Below are positions 1 through 7,949 of a stretch of DNA of 43,698 nucleotides, piece by piece; the stretch's first letter is position 1; the number at the start of each line of letters is the position of its first letter. The position numbers were made by a program, and so were the translations under genes. The notes under the pieces are model-generated. The model saw only the letters and a program-made list of their open reading frames with translations, searched no databases and had not been told where the DNA came from. Source of the stretch: Chitinophaga sp. GbtcB8 (GTDB lineage: Bacteria > Bacteroidota > Bacteroidia > Chitinophagales > Chitinophagaceae). Where the stretch lies: the NCBI RefSeq assembly GCF_019091455.1, contig NZ_JAGXJN010000001.1, positions 716,036-759,733 on the forward strand, in the 5' to 3' direction.

Positions 1-26
1 CTAGGGTTCGAGTCCCTACGGGGTCA
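1..26 (+). tRNA. tRNA-Lys(CTT), 3' end only (partial)
   Basis: Bases 2-18 form a T-arm (stem TAGGG/CCCTA around the loop TTCGAGT), followed by the acceptor strand CGGGGTC and discriminator A. CCA is not encoded. The longer copy at 25109-25150 supplies the anticodon loop CTCTTAA and a 5-nt variable loop, which identifies the gene as tRNA-Lys(CTT). The 5' part lies outside the window. Confidence 0.75.
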
Positions 27-27
27 C
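1..27 (+). repeat. Left attachment-site repeat (attL)
   Basis: This 27-bp sequence is repeated exactly at 25125-25151 and corresponds to the T-arm and acceptor end of tRNA-Lys. The repeat may extend further left, beyond the window, up to the anticodon loop seen in the right copy. Confidence 0.85.
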
Positions 28-70
28 TTAGTGGTAAAGGGTTTCAGCCGGTTGAAGGTTGGAACCCTTT

Positions 71-96
71 AAAATTTGCAAACAATTTGCAAACAC
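71..96. promoter_or_regulatory. Paired TTTGCAAACA boxes, left end
   Basis: TTTGCAAACA occurs at 75-84 and 86-95, an 11-bp spacing of about one helical turn. The 15-mer AAAATTTGCAAACAA at 71-85 recurs in the same orientation at 24956-24970 near the other end. Arm-type sites for the integrase, or excisionase sites, would look like this; the role is inferred. Confidence 0.55.
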
Positions 97-280
97 TAAG
101 GTTACTGGGCCTTTTGCAATCCTACGAAAGTGTTTAAAAGAGCTTTTGAAAAAGAAGGTGTTTACTATTGTTATAAAGTTACTGAATTACCTTAAACCCC
201 ATCAATCCATTCTCCATTTATTTAACTAAGTGTAAAAGCACGTTTAATACAAAAATTCAGGGGCGCACCATACCCCTGAA

Positions 281-488
281 CCCCCAGGCGGGGATACAAA
301 TAATAAAACAGAAAAATCAGCAGCCACAAAGACAAACGCACAAATTGAGCAGAAAACTCCTATCTGCTGTTATCTCAATTACTACCCATACACATAACAT
401 TTCAATTACCAAGATTCACCGGTTGCTCCAAATAATTGAATCAGCAACAACAATTCCTCTGTTCATTGTTTGTATCCCCACCTGGGGG
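281..488. repeat. Imperfect 20-bp inverted repeat
   Basis: Bases 281-300 and 469-488 are reverse complements with a single mismatch, separated by 168 bp of A+T-rich sequence. The left arm directly follows a separate hairpin (TTCAGGGG 256-263 with CCCCTGAA 273-280). The function is unknown; a miniature insertion or a protein-binding region is possible. Confidence 0.5.
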
Positions 489-528
489 TATGGGAGCAGC
501 GATTGCCCCCATATTTTTGTATTATAAA

Positions 529-548
529 AACCAGGTAAAGACCTGGTT
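529..548. terminator. Terminator-like hairpin
   Basis: There is a perfect 8-bp stem AACCAGGT/ACCTGGTT with a 4-base loop AAAG. No long T-tract follows and no gene feeds into it, so the terminator call is weak. Confidence 0.35.
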
Positions 549-863
549 GTATTATGATTATTGTCTCACTCCTTTACTATGCCTATTAAAACTTATGCTA
601 ATCTCTTTGGAAGAAAAGACTTAAGTTTCAACCAATATGTCAAAGAACTTCTTATATATATTGAAATACCTGCTTAATAATATCAGCAATCCTGACTTTT
701 GTTTACAGGCTTGATTAATCAACTAATAGCTCTCAGCTCTGCCAAATGCATATTATGTTCATATCTATCTTATAAAATACTATTATCCCTACTCTATATT
801 AATTGTCTTCAATGTAAAGCCCATCCATCGTAATAGTTTTTTCAGAATAATGCAAAGGGTACT

Positions 864-1115
864 TTATCGGTTATGATTACGGTACTTTTCACAATAATCC
901 CATAGTTCTTCAAATGCTTCATCAAATACCGCTATTATCTTTTCCTTTTCCGCATTACTCAGGATAGTGACATCTCTCATCTTACGATAGAAAGTGGGCG
1001 TGCTCCATAGGCACTCCTGACCTACATGATCTCTAAAAAAAATTGGGAAGGCTATCAATCTTGAATAAATATCTTTTAGCATATTACCAGGGCCTGGATC
1101 TATTGTCTGCTTCAT
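864..1115 (-). CDS. Small hypothetical protein of element backbone
   Basis: This 83-residue protein has no domain I can name with certainty. The ATG start is clear because in-frame stops lie just upstream. The C-terminal half (TPTFYRKMRD, then LSNAEKEKI and a charged helix) aligns loosely with the C-terminal half of the 105-residue protein at 1507-1824, so the two are probably distant relatives. A DNA-binding regulatory role is a guess from size, helix content and location. The gene is divergent from 1507-1824, and its 5' leader would contain the structured region at 1192-1345. Confidence 0.6.
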   Translation of the reverse strand: MKQTIDPGPGNMLKDIYSRLIAFPIFFRDHVGQECLWSTPTFYRKMRDVTILSNAEKEKIIAVFDEAFEELWDYCEKYRNHNR

Positions 1116-1191
1116 TATTGAGACATTTAAATCATTTAAGACAATGGTAAGCTATGGGGTACGCATAAAAAAAGCGCAGGCCACAACTTAC

Positions 1192-1345
1192 CGTCTTAGA
1201 GGCACGGCCAAGCGCCTTGGGAACGGGTAAGTGGGCCCACGCTATAACATGGGCACTTCACTTATCCTCTCGTTCCCTTTTGAAAATTGGCCGTTTCCTA
1301 AGACGAGAATTTAAGCGAATGCTTCAAATCAGTTAGAAGATTCGC
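1192..1345. ncRNA. Candidate structured RNA or leader
   Basis: Nested pairing gives one long arm: CGTCTTAG (1192-1199) with 1298-1305, CGGCCAA (1205-1211) with 1287-1293, GGGAACG (1219-1225) with 1271-1277, GGTAAG (1226-1231) with 1261-1266, and GCCCA (1235-1239) with 1250-1254. A second hairpin (GCGAAT 1315-1320 with ATTCGC 1340-1345, plus CTTC/GAAG) follows. The region lies between two divergent small genes. The transcribed strand is not known. It could be a leader of the minus-strand gene, a free RNA, or a DNA-level structure. Confidence 0.5.
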
Positions 1346-1506
1346 AAACTTATATTTTAAATGCTTAATTGCATAGAACAAAGGTAAGGTAAAATATTTG
1401 ATTTCAAAGTATAAAAATTAGATGTATAAGTATATTTATTTGAATAATAAGTATTTTATTGATTTTTATCGTAGTTCTACTATCTTTTCGCATATTATAT
1501 AGCGTT

Positions 1507-1824
1507 ATGGCTAAAACGTATGACGAACTTTTATCGGAGCTAACCGAAACCGAAGAAGGCAAGGACAAGATTAACATTGTCAAAAATGCTTTACTGTCCG
1601 AAACAATGGACGATTTTAAGCAACTGTTTGCCATTGTAGCCAGGACAACCCTACAGACCTTATTAGGTATATCATTTTACGCATTTCCCAAAAAAGTGGC
1701 TAATCCGGGCCTGTTTACATTAGATGAAATAGACTTTATGGCGGAACTGTTTAAGGTGGAGTTTGATGTGATGTTAAGGTTTATTAGAAAGGCCAAGAAG
1801 GGAAAGGGGAAGCGTAAGGGGTGA
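1507..1824 (+). CDS. Small hypothetical protein, HTH-like
   Basis: This is a 105-residue protein starting at the ATG at 1507; a longer frame upstream begins with a hydrophobic run and no ATG. The middle (about residues 45-95: TTLQTLLGISFYAF, then FTLDEIDFMAELF) has the spacing of a Cro/XRE-like helix bundle, but no confident domain can be assigned. The C-terminus is a basic tail of Lys and Arg. It resembles the product of 864-1115 in its second half. It is most likely an element regulator, and this function is inferred. Confidence 0.6.
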   Translation: MAKTYDELLSELTETEEGKDKINIVKNALLSETMDDFKQLFAIVARTTLQTLLGISFYAFPKKVANPGLFTLDEIDFMAELFKVEFDVMLRFIRKAKKGKGKRKG

Positions 1825-2169
1825 ATTCTAAAAGTTGAGCATATTTTGCCAGCCCTGTTTAAGCATCAAGCATTCCAAATAATCTTTCGGCTGCGTTTGC
1901 TTCCCCTATATTCAAATTTGCAACTTCTTTTTTAATGGTCCCAGGTACCTTCTCCTTTCTAACGCGAGATCAAAGGAAGGTGCTTCAGGCATAATCTGTA
2001 TCTAGCTTTCATATACCTAATTAATTTTACGTATAAGTTATTGATATTGTATACAAATTATAAAAATGATAAAATAAAGCACAATTCTCTATTTTATTAA
2101 CATAAATGTTAATTATATTTACATCAATGAATACGAAAGAATATTTATTTGTGTGTAAACTTCAGATTA
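1825..2169. other. Intergenic, possible gene remnant
   Basis: No intact gene is present. On the minus strand 1859-1969 reads as about 36 open codons ending at a stop, with protein-like composition (for example GEANAAERLFGMLDA), but with no start and a stop upstream. It could be the tail of a lost gene. An imperfect hairpin lies around 1948-1983. The rest is A+T-rich leader of the following operon. Confidence 0.35.
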
Positions 2170-2394
2170 ATGAATTTTGGGACCAAACATGTCAAGATAA
2201 AAATATACGCCGGTGACCATCCACCACCACATTGCCATGTAGAAAGAGCTGATGGTACTGTCACAAGAGTGACCCTACCAACATTCATAATTTTAACTGG
2301 ACCTCCTCTTTCAAAAGGGGAAAGGGAGATGATTGAAGACAAACTGGATGAGTTGTGCGACTATTTCGACCAGATGAATCCAAAGACACACTAA
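2170..2394 (+). CDS. DUF4160 protein
   Basis: This 74-residue protein matches the DUF4160 family: KIYAGDHPPPHCHVE near the N-terminus (about residues 10-24), followed by a short beta segment and a C-terminal helix. The start is the ATG at 2170; a TTG seven codons upstream is open but less likely. DUF4160 genes are commonly followed by DUF2442 genes and the pair is often predicted to be toxin-antitoxin-like. Here the DUF2442-like part forms the N-terminus of the next gene, 10 bp downstream. The biochemical function is unknown. Confidence 0.85.
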   Translation: MNFGTKHVKIKIYAGDHPPPHCHVERADGTVTRVTLPTFIILTGPPLSKGEREMIEDKLDELCDYFDQMNPKTH

Positions 2395-2404
2395 AAAGAA
2401 TTTT

Positions 2405-3919
2405 ATGAAAAAGTGGGATGAACTTAACTACCAAAAAATAAGAGAAGCCAAGCTGGACGGCGATGAATTGGTGGCCGTTTTTCGAAATGGCGACAGTATC
2501 AACCTGCCCCTTGTAAAGGTACTGCCAGTAGGATCCGATCCAGTCAATGCTATTCTAATTACCTATAATGAATATGAATTGCATTTCGACTCGAATAAGG
2601 ATACAATAGTTGTTCCCTGGGATAGATTGAGAGTATTGACTGACCCGGATTTTGCCAAGGAAATGGCGGCAAAAGCGGAAGAACATGCTCAGCAGGTAGG
2701 TGCAAGACTGAAAAATTTAAGGGAGAGAAAAGGGATTAAAAGCAATGAATTAGCCGAAAGGGCAGGAGTTACTCCACAAACCATCACAAGAATAGAAAAG
2801 GGTTATACTGATGTGAGCTTTGCCACGTTGAGAAAAATACTCGCTGCTATGGGATACACTCTTAAGGACCTGGCTAACGAAGAATTGGCTTCTGAAAGGC
2901 AAAGGGAAACTAGTAGCTTCAAAACAATTTTAAGAAAGTTAAATAAAGCAGGTATTGATGCAACACTTGTGAGAAAAATATTACCGGCTGAAATTCTGCA
3001 AATTTTGGAATCCAAACTGGACAAGATTCCTTCACTTCTTGCTGATGAGGTTTCCTTTTATCTGAACAGGATATTTGGCTGGGACAAAAATGAAATCTGG
3101 AAAGAAAATGATTTCGAGTTTGTTGAAAGCCCGGCACAATTTGCCTATTTCAAGACACCATCTAAAGGTAATATAACACAAATAAAAGCCTATTCACACT
3201 ATGCTTATTATATAGCTAATATTGTCAGGAAGGCGAATATACAAGAGCCTTCTTTGGAGTATCCAGAAAGTCTAGAAGATTGTAAAGAGATATTTCTACA
3301 GAAGTATCGTACAATAGAATTCGAAAACCTTGTAAACTTTGCTTGGGATCTCGGTATTCCGGTAATCCCGTTAAATGATTCCGGAATATTTCATGGAGCA
3401 TCTTGGAATATCGACAATAATCATGTAATCGTATTGAAGCAAAAGACAGAATCTCATGCGAGATGGACATTCGACTTGCTTCATGAACTTTATCACGTTT
3501 TCGCACATCTTGAGAAGCCCAATACTTCAATTGTCGAAATGAGCGAACTGAATCCTTATGAAAACGACTCACCGGAAGAAGCAGAGGCAAATACCTTTTC
3601 TAATCAATTTATATTTGAAAAGAACTCGGAAGGTTTAATCAATCGATGTTTGCAATTAGCAGACTACAGGATGGAATCCCTGAAAAAGGCAGTGACTGAA
3701 ATCTCCGAAGATGAAAACATTCCGGCGGATTATCTGGCAAACTATCTGGCCTTTCGCTTGCAGTTAGGTGGAAAAAACTGGTGGGGTACTGCACAGTCCT
3801 TTCAAAAGATTTCTCCTTCACCATCTTCTATTGCTGCGAAGGTCCTAAAAGAAAGAATACAGTTGCAAACCATCGATCCAATTGATAGGAATTTGCTGGC
3901 AACAGCAATAGAAAACTAA
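2405..3919 (+). CDS. DUF2442-XRE-ImmA/IrrE metallopeptidase fusion
   Basis: This 504-residue protein has three recognizable parts. Residues about 15-85 resemble DUF2442. Residues about 99-155 form an XRE-type helix-turn-helix (LKNLRERKGIKSNELAERAG, then TPQTITRIEKG). A C-terminal ImmA/IrrE-like zinc peptidase carries HELYH at 360-364 and a downstream EEAEANTF motif as likely third ligand. ImmA/IrrE proteins cleave repressors in mobile elements (for example ImmA of ICEBs1). Fused to its own HTH, this protein probably senses a signal and controls the operon it heads. The next gene starts 11 bp downstream. The cleavage target is unknown and could be the protein itself. Confidence 0.85.
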   Translation: MKKWDELNYQKIREAKLDGDELVAVFRNGDSINLPLVKVLPVGSDPVNAILITYNEYELHFDSNKDTIVVPWDRLRVLTDPDFAKEMAAKAEEHAQQVGARLKNLRERKGIKSNELAERAGVTPQTITRIEKGYTDVSFATLRKILAAMGYTLKDLANEELASERQRETSSFKTILRKLNKAGIDATLVRKILPAEILQILESKLDKIPSLLADEVSFYLNRIFGWDKNEIWKENDFEFVESPAQFAYFKTPSKGNITQIKAYSHYAYYIANIVRKANIQEPSLEYPESLEDCKEIFLQKYRTIEFENLVNFAWDLGIPVIPLNDSGIFHGASWNIDNNHVIVLKQKTESHARWTFDLLHELYHVFAHLEKPNTSIVEMSELNPYENDSPEEAEANTFSNQFIFEKNSEGLINRCLQLADYRMESLKKAVTEISEDENIPADYLANYLAFRLQLGGKNWWGTAQSFQKISPSPSSIAAKVLKERIQLQTIDPIDRNLLATAIEN

Positions 3920-3930
3920 ATCTTTTTAAA

Positions 3931-4575
3931 ATGAAAGAAAGAAAGAAATTCAAAAGAGTAGTGCCGGAAGAAATAAAGATAACTGATCTTACAGTACTGG
4001 ATATCACATGTGGCACTACGAAGTGTAGTGAGGGATTTCATTGTTACAGTCAGAAGAAATCAAGCATCAGGAAATTTGGTAAAGAACGAGTTTGCAAGGA
4101 ATGTGGTGCAGACCTTATCGACTGGGAGAGAATTCATAAAGGTGGATTGAAGGAAGTGGACTTTATTTTCGAATCACTGCAGTCCGAAATAATCAGGCAT
4201 GTTTTCTGGCATACGCCTATTCAGGAAGATGCTCTCGAAAAAACATTTGCAAATGGATACGATACCACAAAAGCCATTGCGCTTAAGCTGCTAAAAGCGA
4301 GGATAGGCAAATACAACTATTTTATGGATGGCCGGCAAACGCCAATGGGTAAGGATGAGATTGTCAATTATGCGCAACACGCTACTGCCACCTGCTGTCG
4401 CAAATGTCTGGAAACATGGCATAATATTAATATGGAAGTGCCACTTACAGAAGAACAACTGGAATACTGCGCTGAACTGGTTATGAAATATATTGCTAGG
4501 AGAATACCGGGCCTAACAAAAGAAGGAATTACTGATGAAGAACAAGTAAAAAAGCTAGCACGTGAATTTAATTAA
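3931..4575 (+). CDS. Zinc-ribbon plus DUF4186 protein
   Basis: This 214-residue protein has N-terminal cysteines (Cys27, Cys32 and Cys38 region, then VCKECGADL) that suggest a zinc ribbon. The rest matches DUF4186: GRQTPMGKDEI around residue 134 and HATATCCRKCLETWH at about 150-164, the family hallmark. Members are usually shorter and lack the N-terminal zinc part, so this is a fused form. The function of DUF4186 is unknown. The invariant Cys/His set suggests metal binding. The stop overlaps the start of the radical SAM gene by 14 bp, so the two are probably co-translated partners. Confidence 0.8.
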   Translation: MKERKKFKRVVPEEIKITDLTVLDITCGTTKCSEGFHCYSQKKSSIRKFGKERVCKECGADLIDWERIHKGGLKEVDFIFESLQSEIIRHVFWHTPIQEDALEKTFANGYDTTKAIALKLLKARIGKYNYFMDGRQTPMGKDEIVNYAQHATATCCRKCLETWHNINMEVPLTEEQLEYCAELVMKYIARRIPGLTKEGITDEEQVKKLAREFN

Positions 4576-5560
4576 GACAGACGAATACTCTGCGAAGCTA
4601 AGAGGCAAGGGGATTGACATCGTCAATAGGAAAATCCTCATAAGCAATTATTCTGGCAGCGAGCAGGAAAAGGATCTTACTGAACCTGCAAATTGCAAAG
4701 GCTTTGGTAGAGTCAGGCACTTTAAACTTCGCAGGTCTACGGATTGGCCAGTTAATCCTCTTCCTATCGTGCCTGCACTCAAGTATCTTCAGTTGCCGGA
4801 CGATTCAGAGGTACGCGCTCAAATATTTCAGAACTCTATTTGCAACTGGCGATGCTGGTATTGTTATGTAGACTTTAAACTTCTAAACGGTGACAAACGT
4901 TATTCCGAATTCTTGAGTTGTGATGATCTCATTGATCTGTACCTGGCAGAAAATGACAGACCCTTAATTATTGATCTATCCGGGGGACAACCCGATCTTA
5001 CACCGGAATGGATCCCATGGATGATGGAAACGCTTCGAAATAGAAACCTGGAGGATAAAATTTTTCTTTGGTCCGATGATAACCTAAGCAATGATTATTT
5101 TTGGCAATATCTCTCTGCAGAACAAATAGAGCTTGTTCGCACTTACCAACGGTATGCCAGGGTTTGTTGCTTTAAGGGGATCAATGAGGAGTCATTCATC
5201 ATCAATACAAAGTCCGAAGGAAAGCTTTTTGATAATCAGTTTCATTTGTTTAAGAGACTATTTGATTTAGGTATTGACCTTTATGGCTATATTACACTTA
5301 CATCTCCATCGGCAACAAAGTTCGAGAACGATGTACCAGTTTTCCTGGATAAAATTCAGCGAATCCACTACAACCTGCCTTTAAGGATTGTTCCCCTGAA
5401 AATTTATGAATTTAGTCCAACAAAAGATAGGAAAGATTACGACCAGCAGGATTTGCTGACAGGACAACAAAAAGCGATTGCCATTTGGCAAAACGAACTA
5501 CGAAAAAGATTCCCAGATAATTTACTGGCCTTGCCAATAACTGATATCCCCCTGAACTAA
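4562..5560 (+). CDS. Radical SAM protein
   Basis: This 332-residue protein carries the cluster motif CNWRCWYC at residues 94-101 (CX3CX2C, Fe-S cluster) and a GGQPDLTPEW segment equivalent to the SAM-binding GGE motif. Further conserved-looking blocks are SDDNLSNDYFW and YARVCCFKG. The start is a GTG inside the end of the previous gene; no ATG is available before the conserved part. The sequence differs from viperin (CNYKCGFC-type) and has no SPASM-like Cys tail. I recognise it as an uncharacterized radical SAM family, not a named enzyme. Substrate unknown; neighbours suggest nucleic acid or nucleotides. Confidence 0.85.
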   Translation: MNLIKTDEYSAKLRGKGIDIVNRKILISNYSGSEQEKDLTEPANCKGFGRVRHFKLRRSTDWPVNPLPIVPALKYLQLPDDSEVRAQIFQNSICNWRCWYCYVDFKLLNGDKRYSEFLSCDDLIDLYLAENDRPLIIDLSGGQPDLTPEWIPWMMETLRNRNLEDKIFLWSDDNLSNDYFWQYLSAEQIELVRTYQRYARVCCFKGINEESFIINTKSEGKLFDNQFHLFKRLFDLGIDLYGYITLTSPSATKFENDVPVFLDKIQRIHYNLPLRIVPLKIYEFSPTKDRKDYDQQDLLTGQQKAIAIWQNELRKRFPDNLLALPITDIPLN

Positions 5561-5588
5561 CTATTTTATCAACCTCAAAACCCTTCCT

Positions 5589-6866
5589 ATGTACGAAGCA
5601 TATCTGGAAAAAGCTATCTTAAGGATCTGTAGTCAACCGAGAACCTTCGAGTACATTAGTAAAAATTTAAGTGGGTTGGATCCTACAGTTGTCAATAGAA
5701 TCCTTCGGCAGCTTGTGGAAAAAGAACTTGTGGTGTCGATGGACGGTTATTGGGTCATCAAAGAGGTTAGCACTAACAAGAACCTGGAACTCTATCCCAA
5801 TGATGAGAAGATATTTCTTCAAAAGTACATGGGGTATTTTGATTTTCTAAAAACACCACATCCTCTGGATTTTGAATGGCGAAACTCAACTAAAAGCCTT
5901 CATCGGTTACTCAATCGGTTGACGGAAATAAATAACCCCCATGATAAAATACTCCTTCTCGGCATGCCAACCCTTTTTGCAACAGCAATTCAAAAGGACG
6001 TGCCGAACCAAATAACATTAATTGAGCGAAATAAGCCCATTGTACAATCGTTAACAACACAAATAACAGATAAGAGACGATTTAATATTTACGAAGCGGA
6101 TATCTTCAAGATTGAGCCTGCTTCAATCAGTGACCATTTCTGCGTTGTTATGGACCCGCCTTGGTATACTGAGCACTTTAAACAATTTATGTGGCTCGCT
6201 GCAAGTAAAACAGAACTTGGCGGCATTGTCATAATTAGCCTGCCTCCGATCAATACAAGACCCAGTGTTCCTGAGGAAAGAATTGATTGGTTTTCATATT
6301 GTAATCAATTGGGGCTTTGCTTGGAAACACTTGCCCCTCAACAGCTCCAATATTCGATGCCTTTCTTTGAGTTTAACGCGCTTCGGGCAGCTGGCATTAC
6401 TGACATTCTGCCATTCTGGAGGAATGGTGATCTGGCAATTTTTCGAAAAATTGACCAGGTTAAGATAAGTAGACCAACGATTGTTATTGAGGAAAACAGT
6501 TGGATTGAAAAAGAATATAATACTGTTAGGATTCGGGTGAAGAATCAGAATGATGTCGTTTCGTGCGAAGATGGTGCCCTTGAAATTTCGCACCTTGTGC
6601 CCAATGATATTCTTCCGACGGTGAGTGCGCGCCACGAGAAAAGAAAACTTGCGAATATGATGACCTCGGGTAACAGGATATTTGCAGTGAATCATCCGAA
6701 AAGATTCCTACACAATCTGGAATTACTTACTCAGGGGAAATATGAAGATACCCAGGACTACCGAAGTGTAGAAAAATTTATGACAATCATCGCTGATCTC
6801 GAAAAGCGGGAATATAAGGACTTTATAACTTGGATCTATTATGAAATGGAAAGACAAACTGATTAA
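5589..6866 (+). CDS. Winged-helix plus DPPW methyltransferase-like protein
   Basis: This 425-residue protein starts with a winged-helix-like region (residues 1-60, ILRQLVEKELVVSMDGYWVI). A Rossmann methyltransferase-like core follows: a motif I-like LLLGMPTLFATA near residue 120 and a DPPW catalytic motif at 189-192, as in amino-methyltransferases acting on DNA or RNA. The G-rich SAM loop is weak. The family resembles both N6-adenine MTases and the HTH-fused BpsA/DUF43 aminopropyl transferases, so the substrate is open. The C-terminal 130 residues are unassigned. Lies 28 bp after the radical SAM gene. Confidence 0.7.
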   Translation: MYEAYLEKAILRICSQPRTFEYISKNLSGLDPTVVNRILRQLVEKELVVSMDGYWVIKEVSTNKNLELYPNDEKIFLQKYMGYFDFLKTPHPLDFEWRNSTKSLHRLLNRLTEINNPHDKILLLGMPTLFATAIQKDVPNQITLIERNKPIVQSLTTQITDKRRFNIYEADIFKIEPASISDHFCVVMDPPWYTEHFKQFMWLAASKTELGGIVIISLPPINTRPSVPEERIDWFSYCNQLGLCLETLAPQQLQYSMPFFEFNALRAAGITDILPFWRNGDLAIFRKIDQVKISRPTIVIEENSWIEKEYNTVRIRVKNQNDVVSCEDGALEISHLVPNDILPTVSARHEKRKLANMMTSGNRIFAVNHPKRFLHNLELLTQGKYEDTQDYRSVEKFMTIIADLEKREYKDFITWIYYEMERQTD

Positions 6867-6873
6867 GGATGTT

Positions 6874-7368
6874 ATGAACAAGCTGACTTTAAGTAATACG
6901 AGTTCGATTCAGCTGAAGTCGAGTTTTGAAGCCGAACAAGTAAGTATACATCTAGCGATTTTCAGTGAACCGTTTTTAAGCTTACTCTTCAATGGGAAGA
7001 AGAAGATTGAATCCAGATTTTCAGTAAATAACGTTATTCCTTACAGGAAAGTTTTTAAGAACGACATAGTGCTTGTGAAAAGAACTGGTGGGCCGATACT
7101 AGGGGTGTTCTTTGTTAAAAGTGTGAACTATTATTCAAATTTAAACCCCTCAAAGGTTGAAGAACTTGAGAAGTTGTATAGTGAAAATGCATGTTGGAAT
7201 ATCGACCCGGAATTTTTAGAGAGTAAAAAGGTTAGCAACTTTCTTACAATTATCGAAATAACATCTGTCCATAGAATAGATCCGATTGAAGTTGATAAAA
7301 GTGACCGGACAGCATGGGCCATTATAAGGCCTGGATTTACTAATACATTATTTGATTTTAAAACCTAA
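6874..7368 (+). CDS. ASCH-domain protein
   Basis: This protein is about 164 residues from the ATG at 6874; an earlier ATG at 6841 would overlap the previous gene by 26 bp. It matches the ASCH/PUA-like fold: HLAIFSEPFLSLLFNGKKKI at the start of the domain, then ESRFS, KRTGGPILG and a C-terminal AWAII strand. ASCH proteins bind RNA or nucleotides and some hydrolyse modified nucleosides. The gap to the following kinase gene is only 3 bp, which suggests coupled translation and a joint role. Confidence 0.75.
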   Translation: MNKLTLSNTSSIQLKSSFEAEQVSIHLAIFSEPFLSLLFNGKKKIESRFSVNNVIPYRKVFKNDIVLVKRTGGPILGVFFVKSVNYYSNLNPSKVEELEKLYSENACWNIDPEFLESKKVSNFLTIIEITSVHRIDPIEVDKSDRTAWAIIRPGFTNTLFDFKT

Positions 7369-7371
7369 AAA

Positions 7372-7932
7372 ATGATAAACACACTTATAGGCATTATTGG
7401 TCCCACTTGTTCAGGGAAATCAACGGTGACTAGGATGATACAAGAGTTTGTTATTGTAGATGTTGTGTCATTTGGCAAATATTTATACGATTATAGTATT
7501 GAGAATAACTTGCCTACAGACAAACCGTCCTTACAGGACTTGGGAAACTCGTTCATTCATGGAGATCCTGAGGCTTTTTTAAGAAGCGTGCTCAATCATG
7601 GGATGACAGGTAAAAAGACGGTGCTTATTGAAGGAGTGCGGCATAAGATAATTTTTGATTTCTTGAAGAAACTCAGCGCCAATAGCCATTTTATCTACGT
7701 CGATGCTAGTAGCATGACTAGGTACCTACGGTACTGCGAGCGAAACCATTTTTCTCCTGAGGAGTATACATTTGATCAATTCGAATTAATGGAAAATCAT
7801 ATAGTTGAGTCAGAAATAAAATTCCTGAAGGAAAAGTGCGACGTCCTTATCGAAAATGATGTGATAGATATTAATGAACTAAGTACCAGAATATCTTCTA
7901 TTATAGAATATTTCAATTCAGACGTTTTTTAA
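7372..7932 (+). CDS. P-loop nucleotide or nucleoside kinase
   Basis: This 186-residue protein has a Walker A motif GPTCSGKS at residues 10-17, an N-terminal strand typical of nucleoside/nucleotide kinases, an IEGVRH segment about residue 86 in the Walker-B-like position, and a basic lid (MTRYLRYCERN). Length and layout fit the deoxynucleotide kinase or dephospho-CoA kinase-like fold (AAA_18/AAA_33 type). The substrate cannot be read from sequence. In this operon a (modified) nucleotide is the simplest guess. Confidence 0.7.
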   Translation: MINTLIGIIGPTCSGKSTVTRMIQEFVIVDVVSFGKYLYDYSIENNLPTDKPSLQDLGNSFIHGDPEAFLRSVLNHGMTGKKTVLIEGVRHKIIFDFLKKLSANSHFIYVDASSMTRYLRYCERNHFSPEEYTFDQFELMENHIVESEIKFLKEKCDVLIENDVIDINELSTRISSIIEYFNSDVF

Positions 7933-7949
7933 TCCAATACTGAAATAGG

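Larger units (their letters stand above)
28..863. other. Gene-poor left end of the element
   Basis: No credible gene is present. Short open frames at 345-624 lack coding character. The stretch holds a 9-bp hairpin (35-43 with 63-71), two TTTGCAAACA boxes (75-95), a GC-rich hairpin (256-280), a 20-bp imperfect inverted repeat (281-300 with 469-488), and a terminator-like hairpin (529-548). The rest is A+T-rich with nothing I can name. Confidence 0.6.

Noticed and set aside
345..624. Two overlapping short frames near the left end
   Set aside because: They cross an inverted repeat and a hairpin, and have no coding character or family.
1859..1969. Minus-strand 36-codon protein-like stretch
   Set aside because: It has no start codon and a stop just upstream. 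It may be a gene tail but is too short to call.
4562..5560. Possible prokaryotic viperin
   Set aside because: The cluster motif CNWRCWYC and the other conserved blocks differ from viperin, and the nearby kinase is not adjacent. It is better left as an unnamed radical SAM family.
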